The translations under genes were made by a program, and so were the position numbers. Below are positions 18,080 through 28,543 of a stretch of DNA of 57,655 nt, one piece after another. Each line of letters starts with the position of its first letter. The stretch's first letter is position 1. The DNA is taken from assembly GCA_014323825.1 (NCBI GenBank), contig JACONI010000099.1:101258-158912 (forward strand), in the 5' to 3' direction. Under the pieces are notes generated by a model. The model was given only the letters and a program-made list of their open reading frames with translations. It did no database searches and was not told the origin of the DNA. The stretch comes from Ekhidna sp. GTDB taxonomy: Bacteria > Bacteroidota > Bacteroidia > Cytophagales > Cyclobacteriaceae.

Positions 18080-21000
18080 TTAAAATCCGAAGCCGTCATC
18101 GTCCTTTTCAATGGTTTCAAAACTTTCGTCTTCTAAGTTGATGTCGTCCGGAGAGATGAGATTATAAGGTTCTTTAATTCCTAAATAATTCAGTCTAAAA
18201 TCATTAATGAACCCCAGTGTTTCATTTTCAGTACCTAATGCAAGAGCTAACTCTCCGGGTCTGACATTTTCAACATTCGATTTTGATTGTATCTCTGCAT
18301 TGAATTTGGCATTAGAAGAGTAAAGTAAAAGCTGGTTTTCAGTGTATCCTAAATAGTACCAAACTCCCGGTGCGCCCTGAATAAACAGGTTGATTGCGTC
18401 TGCGCCTGCCTCATCCTTTTTAATCTCCAGAAACCCGTCCAATTTTGCATTGATATCACTTTGATAAATATTTGAAATTCCTAATTTGGTTTTATTATAC
18501 CATGCGCTTTGATTCTTGTCCCAATTCATTTTTACCCCTGATACAAAAAGCGGAACCTCTAAGGATTTGTCCACTGAGGCAAGAGATACATAATTCCTTA
18601 AGCTGGATTCTTCATAGGATCTGGCAGACTCTTCGTTGAGATAGTTAGCTAACTTGTACAATAAGTCAATTTTAGAGATATCATTTGCGACTGGAGGCCC
18701 CATTCTTTCAATTATTTCTATCAGGTCATCAGCCATTACGTACATTGCTGTCTCCGGAACACCCAGGTCCAACGAAAACATTGCATCAATAGAATAATCC
18801 GATGTCTCACCGTTGCCAACGCCAAGAATTGAGGATTTCATTTTCAACTGCGCATTCAACGGGTTGATAAAGTTGGCCAGTCCTTCAAATATTAAGTCTT
18901 TCGATGCATCATCATAAATCATAGTTGTGCCGGCGTAACTTTCCCCTTTTGTTTTACCCGGTGTCTCGATGCGATAAGTTTTCACAGAATCATCAAAAGT
19001 CAAAACCCCTCTTGCCTTAAAGAAGTCGTGATCTGAGGAATTTTCCCTGCTGTCTATAAAGGTGAAATAGAGATTATCTCTCGCATTTTTATGGATACCG
19101 GCCACTACAATGGATCCATCTTCAAATGTAGCCGTTTCATTAATCGGTACCTGAACATCTTTTTCTCCTGCCTCTCTTTTAAACATTACCCAGCGATTAT
19201 AATCCGGGGCTGAGAACATCGGTTTTAGGGTTCCTTCCAATGCTAAGGCAGGTTTTGACGCATACATAATTACCGACCCTTTATAAAAAAATCCGGGAGA
19301 AATAATCAGGTTTTGGCTTTCCGTTACCTCTCCTCCGGATACCGTCATTTTTCTTGTTTGCATTCTTCCTTTTTTATCAGGCTTCCCAACAGGAACATCC
19401 TGTAGTTCAAAGGTATCGAATCGAATGTCGAAGGTGTCCTTCCCAATTATCTGCTTATAAAACGCACTTCCTTCAAATTTACTTCTTGATATTACACGAA
19501 TTTGTGCCCGATCCAAATAGTGATAACCATTTAAGGTATCAATGATGATTTCGGCGTTTGTAAATGGCCGAAGGACAGAATTTGCAAGAACTGTCGTTTG
19601 ATTCCCTTCAGGAATAATTTTAGAATCGGCAACAATAATGAATGGAATGCCTTCAACGATCAGTTCTTGTGTATTGATATCGTAAGATGCCCTTTCTCCA
19701 TTAAAAGCCAGTGAATCCAAATCTTCTCTCGTGGTATAAAAGTAAGAATTTTCTAAAGGTACATGCGGAGGTTTAATCATAGTCACAACGGAATCTTCCA
19801 GATCCCAGACAGCTTCTGAAATGGAGGTTTTCATTTGTGCATAAGGAAAAGAGATCGCAGCTTCTCCTGCTTTCTCCGGACGGACTGTTGCAATATTATC
19901 TCTAAGTTCAAAATAGAGTCGGATATCCTTTCCGGCCATAGCGGGTTTGGCGGGGTCATCCGTTAAAACTTCAAAATCAGTATGCCTGGCACTGTATTCA
20001 AATTCTTTGAAGTTTAGTTCACCTGATTTTGCACGTGAGCCTCTGGTTAGCAATGTTCCTCCTCCATATACTCCATTTGTAGTGATATTCACAAAACCAT
20101 CACTTAGTTCGGCGGTAGAATTATAAAACTTAAATGGTTCATCCACCGTATGAAGATACATACTATTCTGCCCGGGGAGCCAGTACATATCATAAGCACT
20201 CAGCACTGCTTCGGGATAGCTTGCTCCGTCATAGTCTCCGGGAGAAATAACTCCTTTAGTTCCATCTGTGGTAACTGAATCCGGATAGTAAATGAAATCA
20301 TCGGAATAAATTGTAGTGGTTAGAAAATCGATCTGGCCATAACCTCTTATTCCTTCATTGCTTAACCTGATCTTTTCGTATGTTCTGGCTTCGGTTCCAT
20401 ACAGATTGTATCCCTGATTGGGTATTTGATGTGTGAAACCCAGAGAACCGTCTTCCTGAACACGCAACGTTTCCGGAAAAGTTGGAAAGATTCCCCCGGA
20501 GTTAAAAGTTCCTTCGAAGGTAATGCTTTCACTGTCTTCCCTTTCAATACTGTCTACTTCAAAAGGTGGAATTATAAATCTTACTGATTTGTCATAAGCT
20601 CCGTTCAAAATCTCAGGACCGTCAAAATATACGGTAGATTCACTATCAGAATCAAAATAAGGATAGCGACCATTTTCAACAACTCCCGATTTATTATCTC
20701 GTGAATTGACAAAAAGCGTTCCGGAGGTGGCAGTCAATTTGTTTTGCAATTGAATTTTCTTGAAGCCTTCTTCAGCATGAGTAGAATCTCTCAAGGGAAC
20801 CGTTAGCCTTATTGAATCGATCTGAGTTAAATTAAACAGGAATTCATCATAATTAAAAAGATACTTTATACCTCTGAATTGAAAATCTCCTGCACGAACC
20901 ATTCCGTTAAATTCTAAATCCCGGCCCTTCAAAATAGTTACTGTACCATCTTCCGGTTCAGCGAATATTTTGCGGTCCGTAGTTAAGAAAAACCGACTGA

Positions 21001-23017
21001 CCCCTCTTACATTAATTTTTCCACTCTCCAGTTGGATGTAGGCATTGGCTCCCGCTTTGATTTTTGAGGGGATCATTAAATTGTCATAGTCAAACTTTCG
21101 TGCAGAAGAATAGTAATAATGAAAAGCTCCCGGATACAGTTTCAAATAACCGGTATCAGAATTGTAATCTGCAAAACCGTATTGGAATAGTACTTTTCCC
21201 GCAGCTTTGGCAAAGTTTTCATTAATACCGTATTCAGTGGCCATCTCCGCCACGTAGAACTCTTCAAGGTCATATTTAAGTGCGTAAAGCACCGCTGCAT
21301 TGAGCGGATGAAAACTCAGGGCTCTACTGAGCTTTTTGTACCTGACATCACTAAAAAATTGCCTGGATTCAAATGTTGCCGGGAGGAGGTCTTTTCCGTT
21401 CATAATCTCCAAAGAAATTGAATCAAAGTTCATATCCCAAGTGATTAAATCTATGTTGATATTCATGTCGAAATAAGAGGACCTGAAAGGCATTAACGTA
21501 TTATTTCTTAGTGCTTTAAACTCCTCATTGACAAGGTCGTATTTAGCTCTTACCGATTTATGATATATTGAATCACTGCCATGCACAATAGTGATTGAGC
21601 CGCTATTCATAGAAACCAGGGAGTCACCCAAATCAAACTCCCTTGATTTCAAGAGGATATAATTACCGCGCTTATCTAAAATTGTTAAAGTCCCTGACTC
21701 TCTTGATACGGATTTTCCAAATAGCTTATTTCCTTTAAGCTGAATTCCTCCGGTATAGCTCAGGCGTTCATCATTGAGCCTGACTTTCTGATCAGCCTTA
21801 TCGGACGTGAAAATCGGATATTCACTTAGCTTTTGTTTTGATCCTGAGATGCTTCGATACTCAAAGACACCTTCTACTTGTTCACCTCCTGTTAGCTCTC
21901 CAAACTGAAGTTTTGCATTTGGAGTCCAAAAATCAGTATAATCTTTCTTCAGATAAAAATCCGAAAGTTGTACAACCGCACCTCTAAACTTTTCGTTCCT
22001 TTCGGGCCAATCCACAGAACCCTGACTAGCCAGCAAGTTTCTGTTTTTAAGCAGGAAATTTCCTTTGAGATTTTTTACTCTCAGTAAATCGTGAGGAGTC
22101 GTTATTATCAGGTTGGCTCCAACTATTTCTATGGCCGGACCGTTCAGAGGAGGCTGGAGGTATTGGCTTCTTTTCCGGATAAGATAATCCGGAATGACCG
22201 GAATGTATTCAGGCCGCTGAGCCTTTTTTGGTGTCTGATAAACAAGTTCCGGCTTGGCGGACCAGCTGTCGCCACTAGGGGCCTCTCCCCAATCATCGTT
22301 GTTTCCCCAGCTATCGGAATTGCTCCAGCTGCCTCCCGTGTTTTCCCAAGGGTCTTGGTTATTATCCCAGTCCTGGTCATTCCCCCAACCATCGCTGTTC
22401 CACCCTTGTTCGTCTGCTTTAGGCAGTTCCTCTTCTTCAGTATCGGCTATAGCCCCAAGTTCTTCAACAATGGCAGGGGTATCGGTTTTCCGAACATCTT
22501 GTCTAAAATTATGCTGATCTCCTATGATGCTAAAGTCATAGGTTCCGTCAAGTGCTTGCACAGAAAATGTTTTGTCATGGCTCAAATACCGCCTCTGAAA
22601 GAAGATATTCAATCCAAATAAAAACTCTTTGTATTCAGATTTTGATAAGGTGAGAACGGACTCGTAGTTAATCTCTAAGACGACTCTAAGTTGGTCGGCA
22701 CTTAGGTTCTCCTGAGTTACCGAATATGCCAGGTACGTAAAATAGTGATAGAAATAAGGATAAAACGGGTATCCCTTTTTTTGCATCTCCAGGGCAATTT
22801 CGAGAATCCTGTCCTGATGTTGTGAGGTAAACTTGCCATCCCACGCATTCTGAAAATCAAAAGCTATTTTAAAAGCCGATTCAGTTCCAATGGATTTGAG
22901 CTTACTAACAGCATACGATCGAAATTCTGCTCTGTCGTTTGAGAACCTCTGGGTGAAACCGTCAAAAGTGCTTAAAAAAAGGACAAAACATAAAATATGT
23001 GCTTTCACAAATCTCAT
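18080..23017 (-). CDS. Giant secreted or envelope protein of unknown function (1645 residues)
   Basis: A typical signal peptide (MRFVKAHILCFVLFLST ... GFTQ) is followed by an N-terminal helical region (about 25-190). A short low-complexity tract very rich in Trp, Asn, Asp and Gly follows (about 205-260, repeats like DSWGNNDDWG). After about residue 280 comes a long beta-rich body with repeated pieces such as FEGTFNSGG and VNITTNGVYGGG. The tail is acidic (SPDDINLEDESFETIEKDD) and shows no T9SS sorting domain. The composition suggests a large beta-structured periplasmic or outer-membrane-associated protein, perhaps dealing with surface lipoproteins or polysaccharide, but no family can be named. 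It precedes the dipeptidase gene by 65 bases and follows prmA and tpiA. No frame breaks occur over nearly 5 kb, so it is under selection. Confidence 0.8.
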   Translation of the reverse strand: MRFVKAHILCFVLFLSTFDGFTQRFSNDRAEFRSYAVSKLKSIGTESAFKIAFDFQNAWDGKFTSQHQDRILEIALEMQKKGYPFYPYFYHYFTYLAYSVTQENLSADQLRVVLEINYESVLTLSKSEYKEFLFGLNIFFQRRYLSHDKTFSVQALDGTYDFSIIGDQHNFRQDVRKTDTPAIVEELGAIADTEEEELPKADEQGWNSDGWGNDQDWDNNQDPWENTGGSWSNSDSWGNNDDWGEAPSGDSWSAKPELVYQTPKKAQRPEYIPVIPDYLIRKRSQYLQPPLNGPAIEIVGANLIITTPHDLLRVKNLKGNFLLKNRNLLASQGSVDWPERNEKFRGAVVQLSDFYLKKDYTDFWTPNAKLQFGELTGGEQVEGVFEYRSISGSKQKLSEYPIFTSDKADQKVRLNDERLSYTGGIQLKGNKLFGKSVSRESGTLTILDKRGNYILLKSREFDLGDSLVSMNSGSITIVHGSDSIYHKSVRAKYDLVNEEFKALRNNTLMPFRSSYFDMNINIDLITWDMNFDSISLEIMNGKDLLPATFESRQFFSDVRYKKLSRALSFHPLNAAVLYALKYDLEEFYVAEMATEYGINENFAKAAGKVLFQYGFADYNSDTGYLKLYPGAFHYYYSSARKFDYDNLMIPSKIKAGANAYIQLESGKINVRGVSRFFLTTDRKIFAEPEDGTVTILKGRDLEFNGMVRAGDFQFRGIKYLFNYDEFLFNLTQIDSIRLTVPLRDSTHAEEGFKKIQLQNKLTATSGTLFVNSRDNKSGVVENGRYPYFDSDSESTVYFDGPEILNGAYDKSVRFIIPPFEVDSIEREDSESITFEGTFNSGGIFPTFPETLRVQEDGSLGFTHQIPNQGYNLYGTEARTYEKIRLSNEGIRGYGQIDFLTTTIYSDDFIYYPDSVTTDGTKGVISPGDYDGASYPEAVLSAYDMYWLPGQNSMYLHTVDEPFKFYNSTAELSDGFVNITTNGVYGGGTLLTRGSRAKSGELNFKEFEYSARHTDFEVLTDDPAKPAMAGKDIRLYFELRDNIATVRPEKAGEAAISFPYAQMKTSISEAVWDLEDSVVTMIKPPHVPLENSYFYTTREDLDSLAFNGERASYDINTQELIVEGIPFIIVADSKIIPEGNQTTVLANSVLRPFTNAEIIIDTLNGYHYLDRAQIRVISRSKFEGSAFYKQIIGKDTFDIRFDTFELQDVPVGKPDKKGRMQTRKMTVSGGEVTESQNLIISPGFFYKGSVIMYASKPALALEGTLKPMFSAPDYNRWVMFKREAGEKDVQVPINETATFEDGSIVVAGIHKNARDNLYFTFIDSRENSSDHDFFKARGVLTFDDSVKTYRIETPGKTKGESYAGTTMIYDDASKDLIFEGLANFINPLNAQLKMKSSILGVGNGETSDYSIDAMFSLDLGVPETAMYVMADDLIEIIERMGPPVANDISKIDLLYKLANYLNEESARSYEESSLRNYVSLASVDKSLEVPLFVSGVKMNWDKNQSAWYNKTKLGISNIYQSDINAKLDGFLEIKKDEAGADAINLFIQGAPGVWYYLGYTENQLLLYSSNAKFNAEIQSKSNVENVRPGELALALGTENETLGFINDFRLNYLGIKEPYNLISPDDINLEDESFETIEKDDDGFGF

Positions 23018-23055
23018 CAGGGTTTAAAGATATGGATAAGTTTTCTGTTCGCAGA

Positions 23056-23895
23056 TTAACACACGTTAGTTTCGGAAAACGGTTTAGAAAGAACGATCAT
23101 TGCCCAGTTATCTTTTGTGGTCGTGCCTATCTTTCTTAATGAATAATTACCGGCAGCAGTTTCAAGGTCAAAGATATCTCTTTCATAAAAACCGCTTACA
23201 AGAAGGGAACCACCCGATGTAAGCTTTTCAGCGTACTCTTCCATCTGATCTAAAAGCACATTTTTGTTGATGTTGGCGATAATTATATCAAAATTATTTT
23301 CCGAGAGTTCCTCAATCTGGCCTTTAAATAGTTTTTCGATCTTGACACTGTTCAATTTAAAGTTTTCAAGACTGTTTTCAATACACCAGTCATCAATATC
23401 GGTAGCTATTACTGAGGATGCTCCTCTCTTTTGAGCCATGATAGAAAGGATTCCGGTTCCTGTCCCTACGTCAAGCACTTTTTTCCCCTGATAGTCCATC
23501 TGCATTTGATACGCCAGCATTTGGTAAGTAGTGGCGTGATGTCCTGTTCCAAAAGACATCTTTGGAGTAACGATGATCTCATATTCGAATTCAGGTTCGG
23601 GATCATGAAAAGATGCACGTACAATGCACTTATCCTCTATAATGACCGGGGCATAATTTTTCTCCCATTCCTCATTCCAATTAACCTTGTCCTGTTTTTT
23701 TACTTCAAACGAAAGATTAGGAAAATGAGATAGTATCCGATTCACCTTAGTCTCATCAAAAGAAGTAGTCTCACAACTTCCTTCAAATCCATCATCAAAT
23801 TCCTGAAACGAGTCAAATCCAGTTTGAAATAACGCTGAAATGAGATAATCTATCATCCCTTGCGAACATATTACTTTGATAGTAATAAAGTCCAC
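23056..23895 (-). CDS. prmA: Ribosomal protein L11 methyltransferase
   Basis: Methylates ribosomal protein L11 with S-adenosylmethionine. The 279-residue product has the PrmA order: an N-terminal L11-recognition domain, then a class I methyltransferase domain with MSFGTGHHATT, the SAM-binding LDVGTGTGILSIMA, VIATDIDDW and IIANINKNVLL (the NxN-type segment of PrmA), and a closing GGSLLVSGFYE. It starts with GTG at 23895, overlapping the tpiA stop by one base, so it is translationally coupled to tpiA. Confidence 0.95.
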   Translation of the reverse strand: MDFITIKVICSQGMIDYLISALFQTGFDSFQEFDDGFEGSCETTSFDETKVNRILSHFPNLSFEVKKQDKVNWNEEWEKNYAPVIIEDKCIVRASFHDPEPEFEYEIIVTPKMSFGTGHHATTYQMLAYQMQMDYQGKKVLDVGTGTGILSIMAQKRGASSVIATDIDDWCIENSLENFKLNSVKIEKLFKGQIEELSENNFDIIIANINKNVLLDQMEEYAEKLTSGGSLLVSGFYERDIFDLETAAGNYSLRKIGTTTKDNWAMIVLSKPFSETNVC

Positions 23896-24659
23896 TAACC
23901 AATTGCTTTGACAATATCAGTAAAATCGCGGGACTTCAAACTTGCTCCACCAATCAGCCCGCCATCTATATCGGGTTGAGAAAAGATTTCCTGAGCGTTG
24001 CCGGGCTTTACACTTCCTCCGTAAAGTATTGATACCCCATCTCCGGCCTCCTTTCCGTACTTCTCAGAAATTTTTGACCGGATAAATGCGTGCATTTCCT
24101 GCGCCTGTTCAGCGGATGCTGTTTTACCGGTTCCTATTGCCCAGACCGGCTCATACGCAATGACTACTTTTTGGATTTCATCAGCACTCAATGAGAAGAG
24201 TGCTTTTTCAATTTGCTTTGACACAATGACTTCCTGATCATTAGCTTCTCTACTCTCCGGCTTTTCCCCACAACAAAAAATAGGAAGCAGGTCTTTGTTC
24301 AAAGCATGTTTTATTTTCTTTTCCAGTAACTCATCGCTTTCACCAAAATATTCCCGCCGTTCACTGTGTCCTAATATAACATATTTGGAACCTAATGAGG
24401 TCAACATATCTGCCGAAATCTCTCCTGTAAATGCACCACTCTCCTCCTGATGGCAGTTCTGTGCACCAAGAGAAATATTCGCTGATGAACCGATTAAATC
24501 ATTTATCTCAATAAGGTAAATAAATGGTGGGCAAAGGACTATTTCAGCTTCACTTTTTACTTCGTCCCGCACCATGTTTACTATTTCTGAAGCAAGCTTC
24601 TTTGCTTCGGACAAGGAACAGTTCATTTTCCAATTACCCGCAACAATACTTTTTCTCAT
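23895..24659 (-). CDS. tpiA: Triosephosphate isomerase
   Basis: Interconverts dihydroxyacetone phosphate and glyceraldehyde 3-phosphate in glycolysis. The 254-residue protein has all key residues: N and K in VAGNWKMN, the catalytic His in ILGHSERRE, the catalytic Glu in VIAYEPVWAIGTGKTA, and the phosphate-binding SILYGGSVKPGNA and GGLIGGASL. It is first in a unit with prmA; the giant-protein gene follows prmA after 38 bases. Confidence 0.98.
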   Translation of the reverse strand: MRKSIVAGNWKMNCSLSEAKKLASEIVNMVRDEVKSEAEIVLCPPFIYLIEINDLIGSSANISLGAQNCHQEESGAFTGEISADMLTSLGSKYVILGHSERREYFGESDELLEKKIKHALNKDLLPIFCCGEKPESREANDQEVIVSKQIEKALFSLSADEIQKVVIAYEPVWAIGTGKTASAEQAQEMHAFIRSKISEKYGKEAGDGVSILYGGSVKPGNAQEIFSQPDIDGGLIGGASLKSRDFTDIVKAIG

Positions 24660-24953
24660 ATCAGCTGTAAATATTCAGGTTGCAATAATACTAACCGAAC
24701 AGCACTGCGTCCAAACTGTTCTTTAAAATAGATTCTCTTAATATCAGCTATTACTAACAAATGATATGTTTTGCATCATATATGTAGGAGCCATAGGTAA
24801 GGCTACAGTTTCTGAAAGGGCCTACTGATTTTTGCCCCCCCCTTCAAATCAATACGCCTAATAAAGAACCTTCAATCTCCCCGATATTTATAATGTTAAA
24901 TTAAGCCAATAAATATAATTAGAATAATTACTTTTACATACAAATCTAAAAAC
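24660..24953. other. Intergenic region between tpiA and the M3 peptidase, with a C8 tract
   Basis: The divergent starts of tpiA and the peptidase lie 294 bases apart, so both promoters must be here. A run of eight C lies at 24835-24842 and a short AT-rich stretch precedes the peptidase start (about 24895-24945). I see no RNA gene or clear operator. Confidence 0.5.
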
Positions 24954-27077
24954 ATGAAAAAATTAATTTATATGTTGGCTATTACAGTCTTTGCCGGCTG
25001 TCAGACACCATCAGAAACATCTACTATGGAATCAACAGACAATCCATTCTATCAGGAGTGGAATACGCCTTATGGCGTACCGCCTTTTAAGCAAATTACC
25101 GATGAGCACTATGTGCAAGCCTTCGAAGATGGCATGGATCAGCAGTTGGAAGAAGTAGAAGAAATTGCCAATAATGCGGAGAAAGCCACCTTTGAAAATA
25201 CCATTGCCGCAGTTGAAAAATCCGGGGAACTACTAAAGAAAGTAGGAGGTGTCTTCTTTAATTTAACTTCCGCACACACCAATGATTCTTTAAAAGGGAT
25301 CTCACGTATGATCAGCCCAAAGCTATCTGCACACAATGACAATATTTTCTTAAACAGCAGTTTCTATCAGCGAGTTAAATCACTTTACGACCAACGAGAA
25401 TCGCTGGGATTAAACGAAGAGCAAAATAAACTGCTTGAGAACTACCATACCGGATTTGTGAGGGCAGGTGCTGCACTGAGTGAAGAGGAAAAGGAAAAAA
25501 TGAGAGGCCTGAATGAGCAACTTTCCTCTTTGACGGTCAAGTTTGGTGAAAATGTCCTCAATGAAACCAATACTTTTGAAATGGTCCTTTCGGAAGATCA
25601 ACTGGACGGACTCCCCGAAAGCGTGAAAGCTGCCGGAGCAGACGCTGCCAAAGAACGGGGACAGGAAGGCAGATATATCTTCACCACTCACCGTCCCAGT
25701 CTGTATCCATTCATCACCTACTCTACCCAAAGAGCATTAAGAGAGAAGTTGAAGAAAGGCTACATCTATCGGGGAGACAATGATGATGAGAATGACAACA
25801 AAGAACTGGTTCGTCAAATTGTGAATATAAGACTAGAGAAAGCCAACCTGCTTGGTTATGAAACCTGGGCAGATTACGTCTTACAAGAACGCATGCTCAA
25901 TACTCCCGAGAAGGTGTACAACCTGCTGGATAAAGTATGGCCTGCGGCTATCAAAGCGGCCATAAAAGAGCGAGACTTAATGAATGCAATGGCAGAGAAA
26001 GAGGGAAATGACTTTGAAATTATGCCATGGGACTGGTGGTACTATTCGGAGAAAATCAAGATGAAGCAGTACAACCTGGATGAAAATGAAATCCGCCCTT
26101 ACCTGAAAGTAGATAATGTGATCAACGGAACCTTCACCTTAGCAAACAAACTTTTCGGGATGACCTTTGAAGAGCAAACGGATATTCCAAAGTACCATCC
26201 GGATGTAAGAACCTACACCGTAAAAAATGAAAAAGGCGAACTAATTGGAGTATATCTATCCGATTGGTTCTACCGAAGCAGCAAGCGTGGCGGTGCATGG
26301 ATGAATACTTTCCGAGATCAAAGCAATATGGATGGTAACAATATCATCCCTATCGTAACGAATGTGGGGAACTTTACCAAACCAACCGGAGATACCCCTT
26401 CCCTGCTATCTCAGGATGAAGCAAGCACACTTTTCCACGAGTTTGGACATGCACTACACGGATTGCTTTCGGAATGTACCTACCCCTCTATTTCGGGAAC
26501 CTCCACTCCAAGAGATTTTGTAGAGTTCCCTTCACAAGTGATGGAAAACTGGGTATTCGAGCCGGAAATGCTAGCTCTTTATGCGTTTCACTACAAGACT
26601 GGTGAAGTGATGCCTGCTGAATTAGTAGAAAAAATCAAAAAGGCCGGTACCTTCAACCAAGGATTCGGGACGGTTGAATACATGGCTGCTTCGTACCTGG
26701 ATATGGCTTATCATACGATCACCGAACCTTTAGCCGAGGGTGCCGATATTGATGCATTTGAAAAAGCTGCAATGGATAAGATCGGAATGATTGATGCAAT
26801 CGTGCCAAGGTACAGAACAGGATACTTCCAACACGCATTCTCCGGTCCGGAAGGCTACTCTTCCGGTTATTACAGCTATTTGAACTCCGAGGTGATGGAT
26901 GCAGATGCTTTTGGTGCGTTCAAAGAAAACGGACTTTTCGATGCTGCCACCGCAGCGGCTTACCGAAATGAAATTCTTTCGAGAGGAGGCACACGAGATG
27001 CAATGGAGATGTATGTGGCATTCCGGGGCAGAGAACCGGAATTCGAAGCAATCTTGGTGAGAAGGGGATTTAAGTAA
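24954..27077 (+). CDS. M3-family peptidyl-dipeptidase / oligopeptidase, lipoprotein
   Basis: A 707-residue zinc metallopeptidase of the Dcp type. The N terminus is a lipoprotein signal ending in the lipobox VFAGC (Cys near residue 16), so it is anchored in the cell envelope and probably releases dipeptides from imported or shed peptides. The zinc site is FHEFGHALHG (HEFGH at residues 495-499), with the third ligand expected in the downstream EFPSQVMENW. The typical N-terminal NPFYQEWNTPYGVPPF and the C-terminal GYYSYLNSEVMDADAF are present. Length fits the family. It stands alone as a transcription unit. Confidence 0.95.
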   Translation: MKKLIYMLAITVFAGCQTPSETSTMESTDNPFYQEWNTPYGVPPFKQITDEHYVQAFEDGMDQQLEEVEEIANNAEKATFENTIAAVEKSGELLKKVGGVFFNLTSAHTNDSLKGISRMISPKLSAHNDNIFLNSSFYQRVKSLYDQRESLGLNEEQNKLLENYHTGFVRAGAALSEEEKEKMRGLNEQLSSLTVKFGENVLNETNTFEMVLSEDQLDGLPESVKAAGADAAKERGQEGRYIFTTHRPSLYPFITYSTQRALREKLKKGYIYRGDNDDENDNKELVRQIVNIRLEKANLLGYETWADYVLQERMLNTPEKVYNLLDKVWPAAIKAAIKERDLMNAMAEKEGNDFEIMPWDWWYYSEKIKMKQYNLDENEIRPYLKVDNVINGTFTLANKLFGMTFEEQTDIPKYHPDVRTYTVKNEKGELIGVYLSDWFYRSSKRGGAWMNTFRDQSNMDGNNIIPIVTNVGNFTKPTGDTPSLLSQDEASTLFHEFGHALHGLLSECTYPSISGTSTPRDFVEFPSQVMENWVFEPEMLALYAFHYKTGEVMPAELVEKIKKAGTFNQGFGTVEYMAASYLDMAYHTITEPLAEGADIDAFEKAAMDKIGMIDAIVPRYRTGYFQHAFSGPEGYSSGYYSYLNSEVMDADAFGAFKENGLFDAATAAAYRNEILSRGGTRDAMEMYVAFRGREPEFEAILVRRGFK

Positions 27078-27430
27078 GCGGATATTTCTCACCCGGAAAA
27101 ATGCAGGATTAGTGTGTGGCAACCGGATACATTTTCCTAAGAGTCGGATTGATAGTAAGGATTACATGGTAATTTCTTCAAAAGATAAGTATGTGCTGTT
27201 TTTTGTTAATGCAAAAGGAAGAAACTTGCCATAGCCGTGAACTACTTTCCCACAGGCAGACCCTAAGCAAATCAACCCGAATGTCTTCTTTAGAAACAGT
27301 GTTCGGAAACCCCTTGCACGTGTGGGGCACAACACATAGCGAGGTGGCACACCCTCAGTAGGTTAAACAGATGTAACAGTATTTCTCAGAATGTTCAAAA
27401 AAGAATGGACAACATTCTTAATTCTGAAAG
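27078..27430. other. Convergent intergenic region, nothing recognised
   Basis: This lies between the ends of the M3 peptidase and the THUMP methyltransferase genes. Base composition is less AT-rich than most spacers here, and short frames exist, but none looks like a protein. I see no tRNA, clear terminator or repeat. Confidence 0.4.
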
Positions 27431-28543
27431 TTAATACAATTCATATTTAGCAAAATCACATTTTAGTTTACCATTGTAAAGGGTGATCCGCTTAGAATCT
27501 TTGAGCCCTATTTGACGTAGAGCTTTTTTGTTTGAACTGATCAACCACGCATCATATCCGGTGAAATTCTGTTTAAACGCATCACCTATTGATTGATAAA
27601 AACTCGGCATATCATCTCCTATTCTCTCTCCATACGGTGGATTGGTCACGATTATTCCTTTTTTATTGAGCGGTTTAAATTCTCTAAAATCCATTGTGCT
27701 GACCCGAACCTCTCTCCTCAAACCAATCTTACCAAGTGCTTTTTTTGCTAATTGGACGGCTTTATCATTGTTATCAATACCCATGATATTCATGTGTGGT
27801 CTTCGAATTTTAGATTTTTCTTCGTTCAGGATGTTATAAAATAAAATCGGACTGTACTGCGGCCATGTACGAAAGCCAAATTCTTTTCTTTTCAAATTCG
27901 GCCCCATATTCATGGTCATCATTGCCGCCTCTGTCAGAATTGTCCCACTCCCGCACATCGGATCAACAATCGATTCTTTTTTATCCCATCCGGATAATAT
28001 TAACATGCCGGCTGCAAGTACTTCATTCATTGGTGCTTTATGACCATCTTCCCGATACCCTCTCTGATTCAATGCCGCTCCGGAGCTGTCCATTGACACT
28101 GTAAAAAAATCATTAGCACAATGGACATTTAATTGGACATCCGGACTATCGGTATTGATAGAGGGTCTCCTTCGGTACTTATTTCTAAACCAGTCCACGA
28201 TGGCATCCTTAGACTTGTAACCAACAAATTTTGAATGTGTAAATAATTCGGAAAATACAACGGTATCAATAGCAAAAGTTTGATCCACATCTAAAAAATG
28301 TGACCAGTCAAATTCCATCATGTTATCATAAAGCTGCTTTTCATTCTTGGCATGAAACGTATGAATTGGAACCATGATCTTCATTGCGGTTCTTAATGAA
28401 AGATTCGCTCTATAAAGAAAAGCCGGGTTTCCTTCACACTTTACCCCTCTGGTGATCTTCTCTACGCTTTCTCCCCCTAAGCACTTTACCTCTTCGGCAA
28501 GTATCTCCTCGAAACCAAATAATGTCTTGATAATGATTTTCAT
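27431..28543 (-). CDS. THUMP-domain RNA N2-guanine methyltransferase (RlmL N-part-like)
   Basis: A 370-residue SAM-dependent RNA methyltransferase of the class containing the N-terminal part of RlmL, which makes m2G in 23S rRNA. The ferredoxin-like and THUMP region is at the N terminus (KTLFGFEEILAEEV ... LYRANLSLRTAMK). The methyltransferase domain has DPMCGSGTILTEAA (about residue 194) and the catalytic NPPYGERIG motif of N2-guanine enzymes. It lacks the second RlmK-like half of E. coli RlmL, as is usual in Bacteroidota. The exact target (rRNA or tRNA) is not decidable from sequence. Confidence 0.9.
   Translation of the reverse strand: MKIIIKTLFGFEEILAEEVKCLGGESVEKITRGVKCEGNPAFLYRANLSLRTAMKIMVPIHTFHAKNEKQLYDNMMEFDWSHFLDVDQTFAIDTVVFSELFTHSKFVGYKSKDAIVDWFRNKYRRRPSINTDSPDVQLNVHCANDFFTVSMDSSGAALNQRGYREDGHKAPMNEVLAAGMLILSGWDKKESIVDPMCGSGTILTEAAMMTMNMGPNLKRKEFGFRTWPQYSPILFYNILNEEKSKIRRPHMNIMGIDNNDKAVQLAKKALGKIGLRREVRVSTMDFREFKPLNKKGIIVTNPPYGERIGDDMPSFYQSIGDAFKQNFTGYDAWLISSNKKALRQIGLKDSKRITLYNGKLKCDFAKYELY

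Noticed and set aside
27162..27350. Minus-strand 62-codon frame in the gap after the M3 peptidase
   Set aside because: No family resemblance or plausible context; treated as non-coding.
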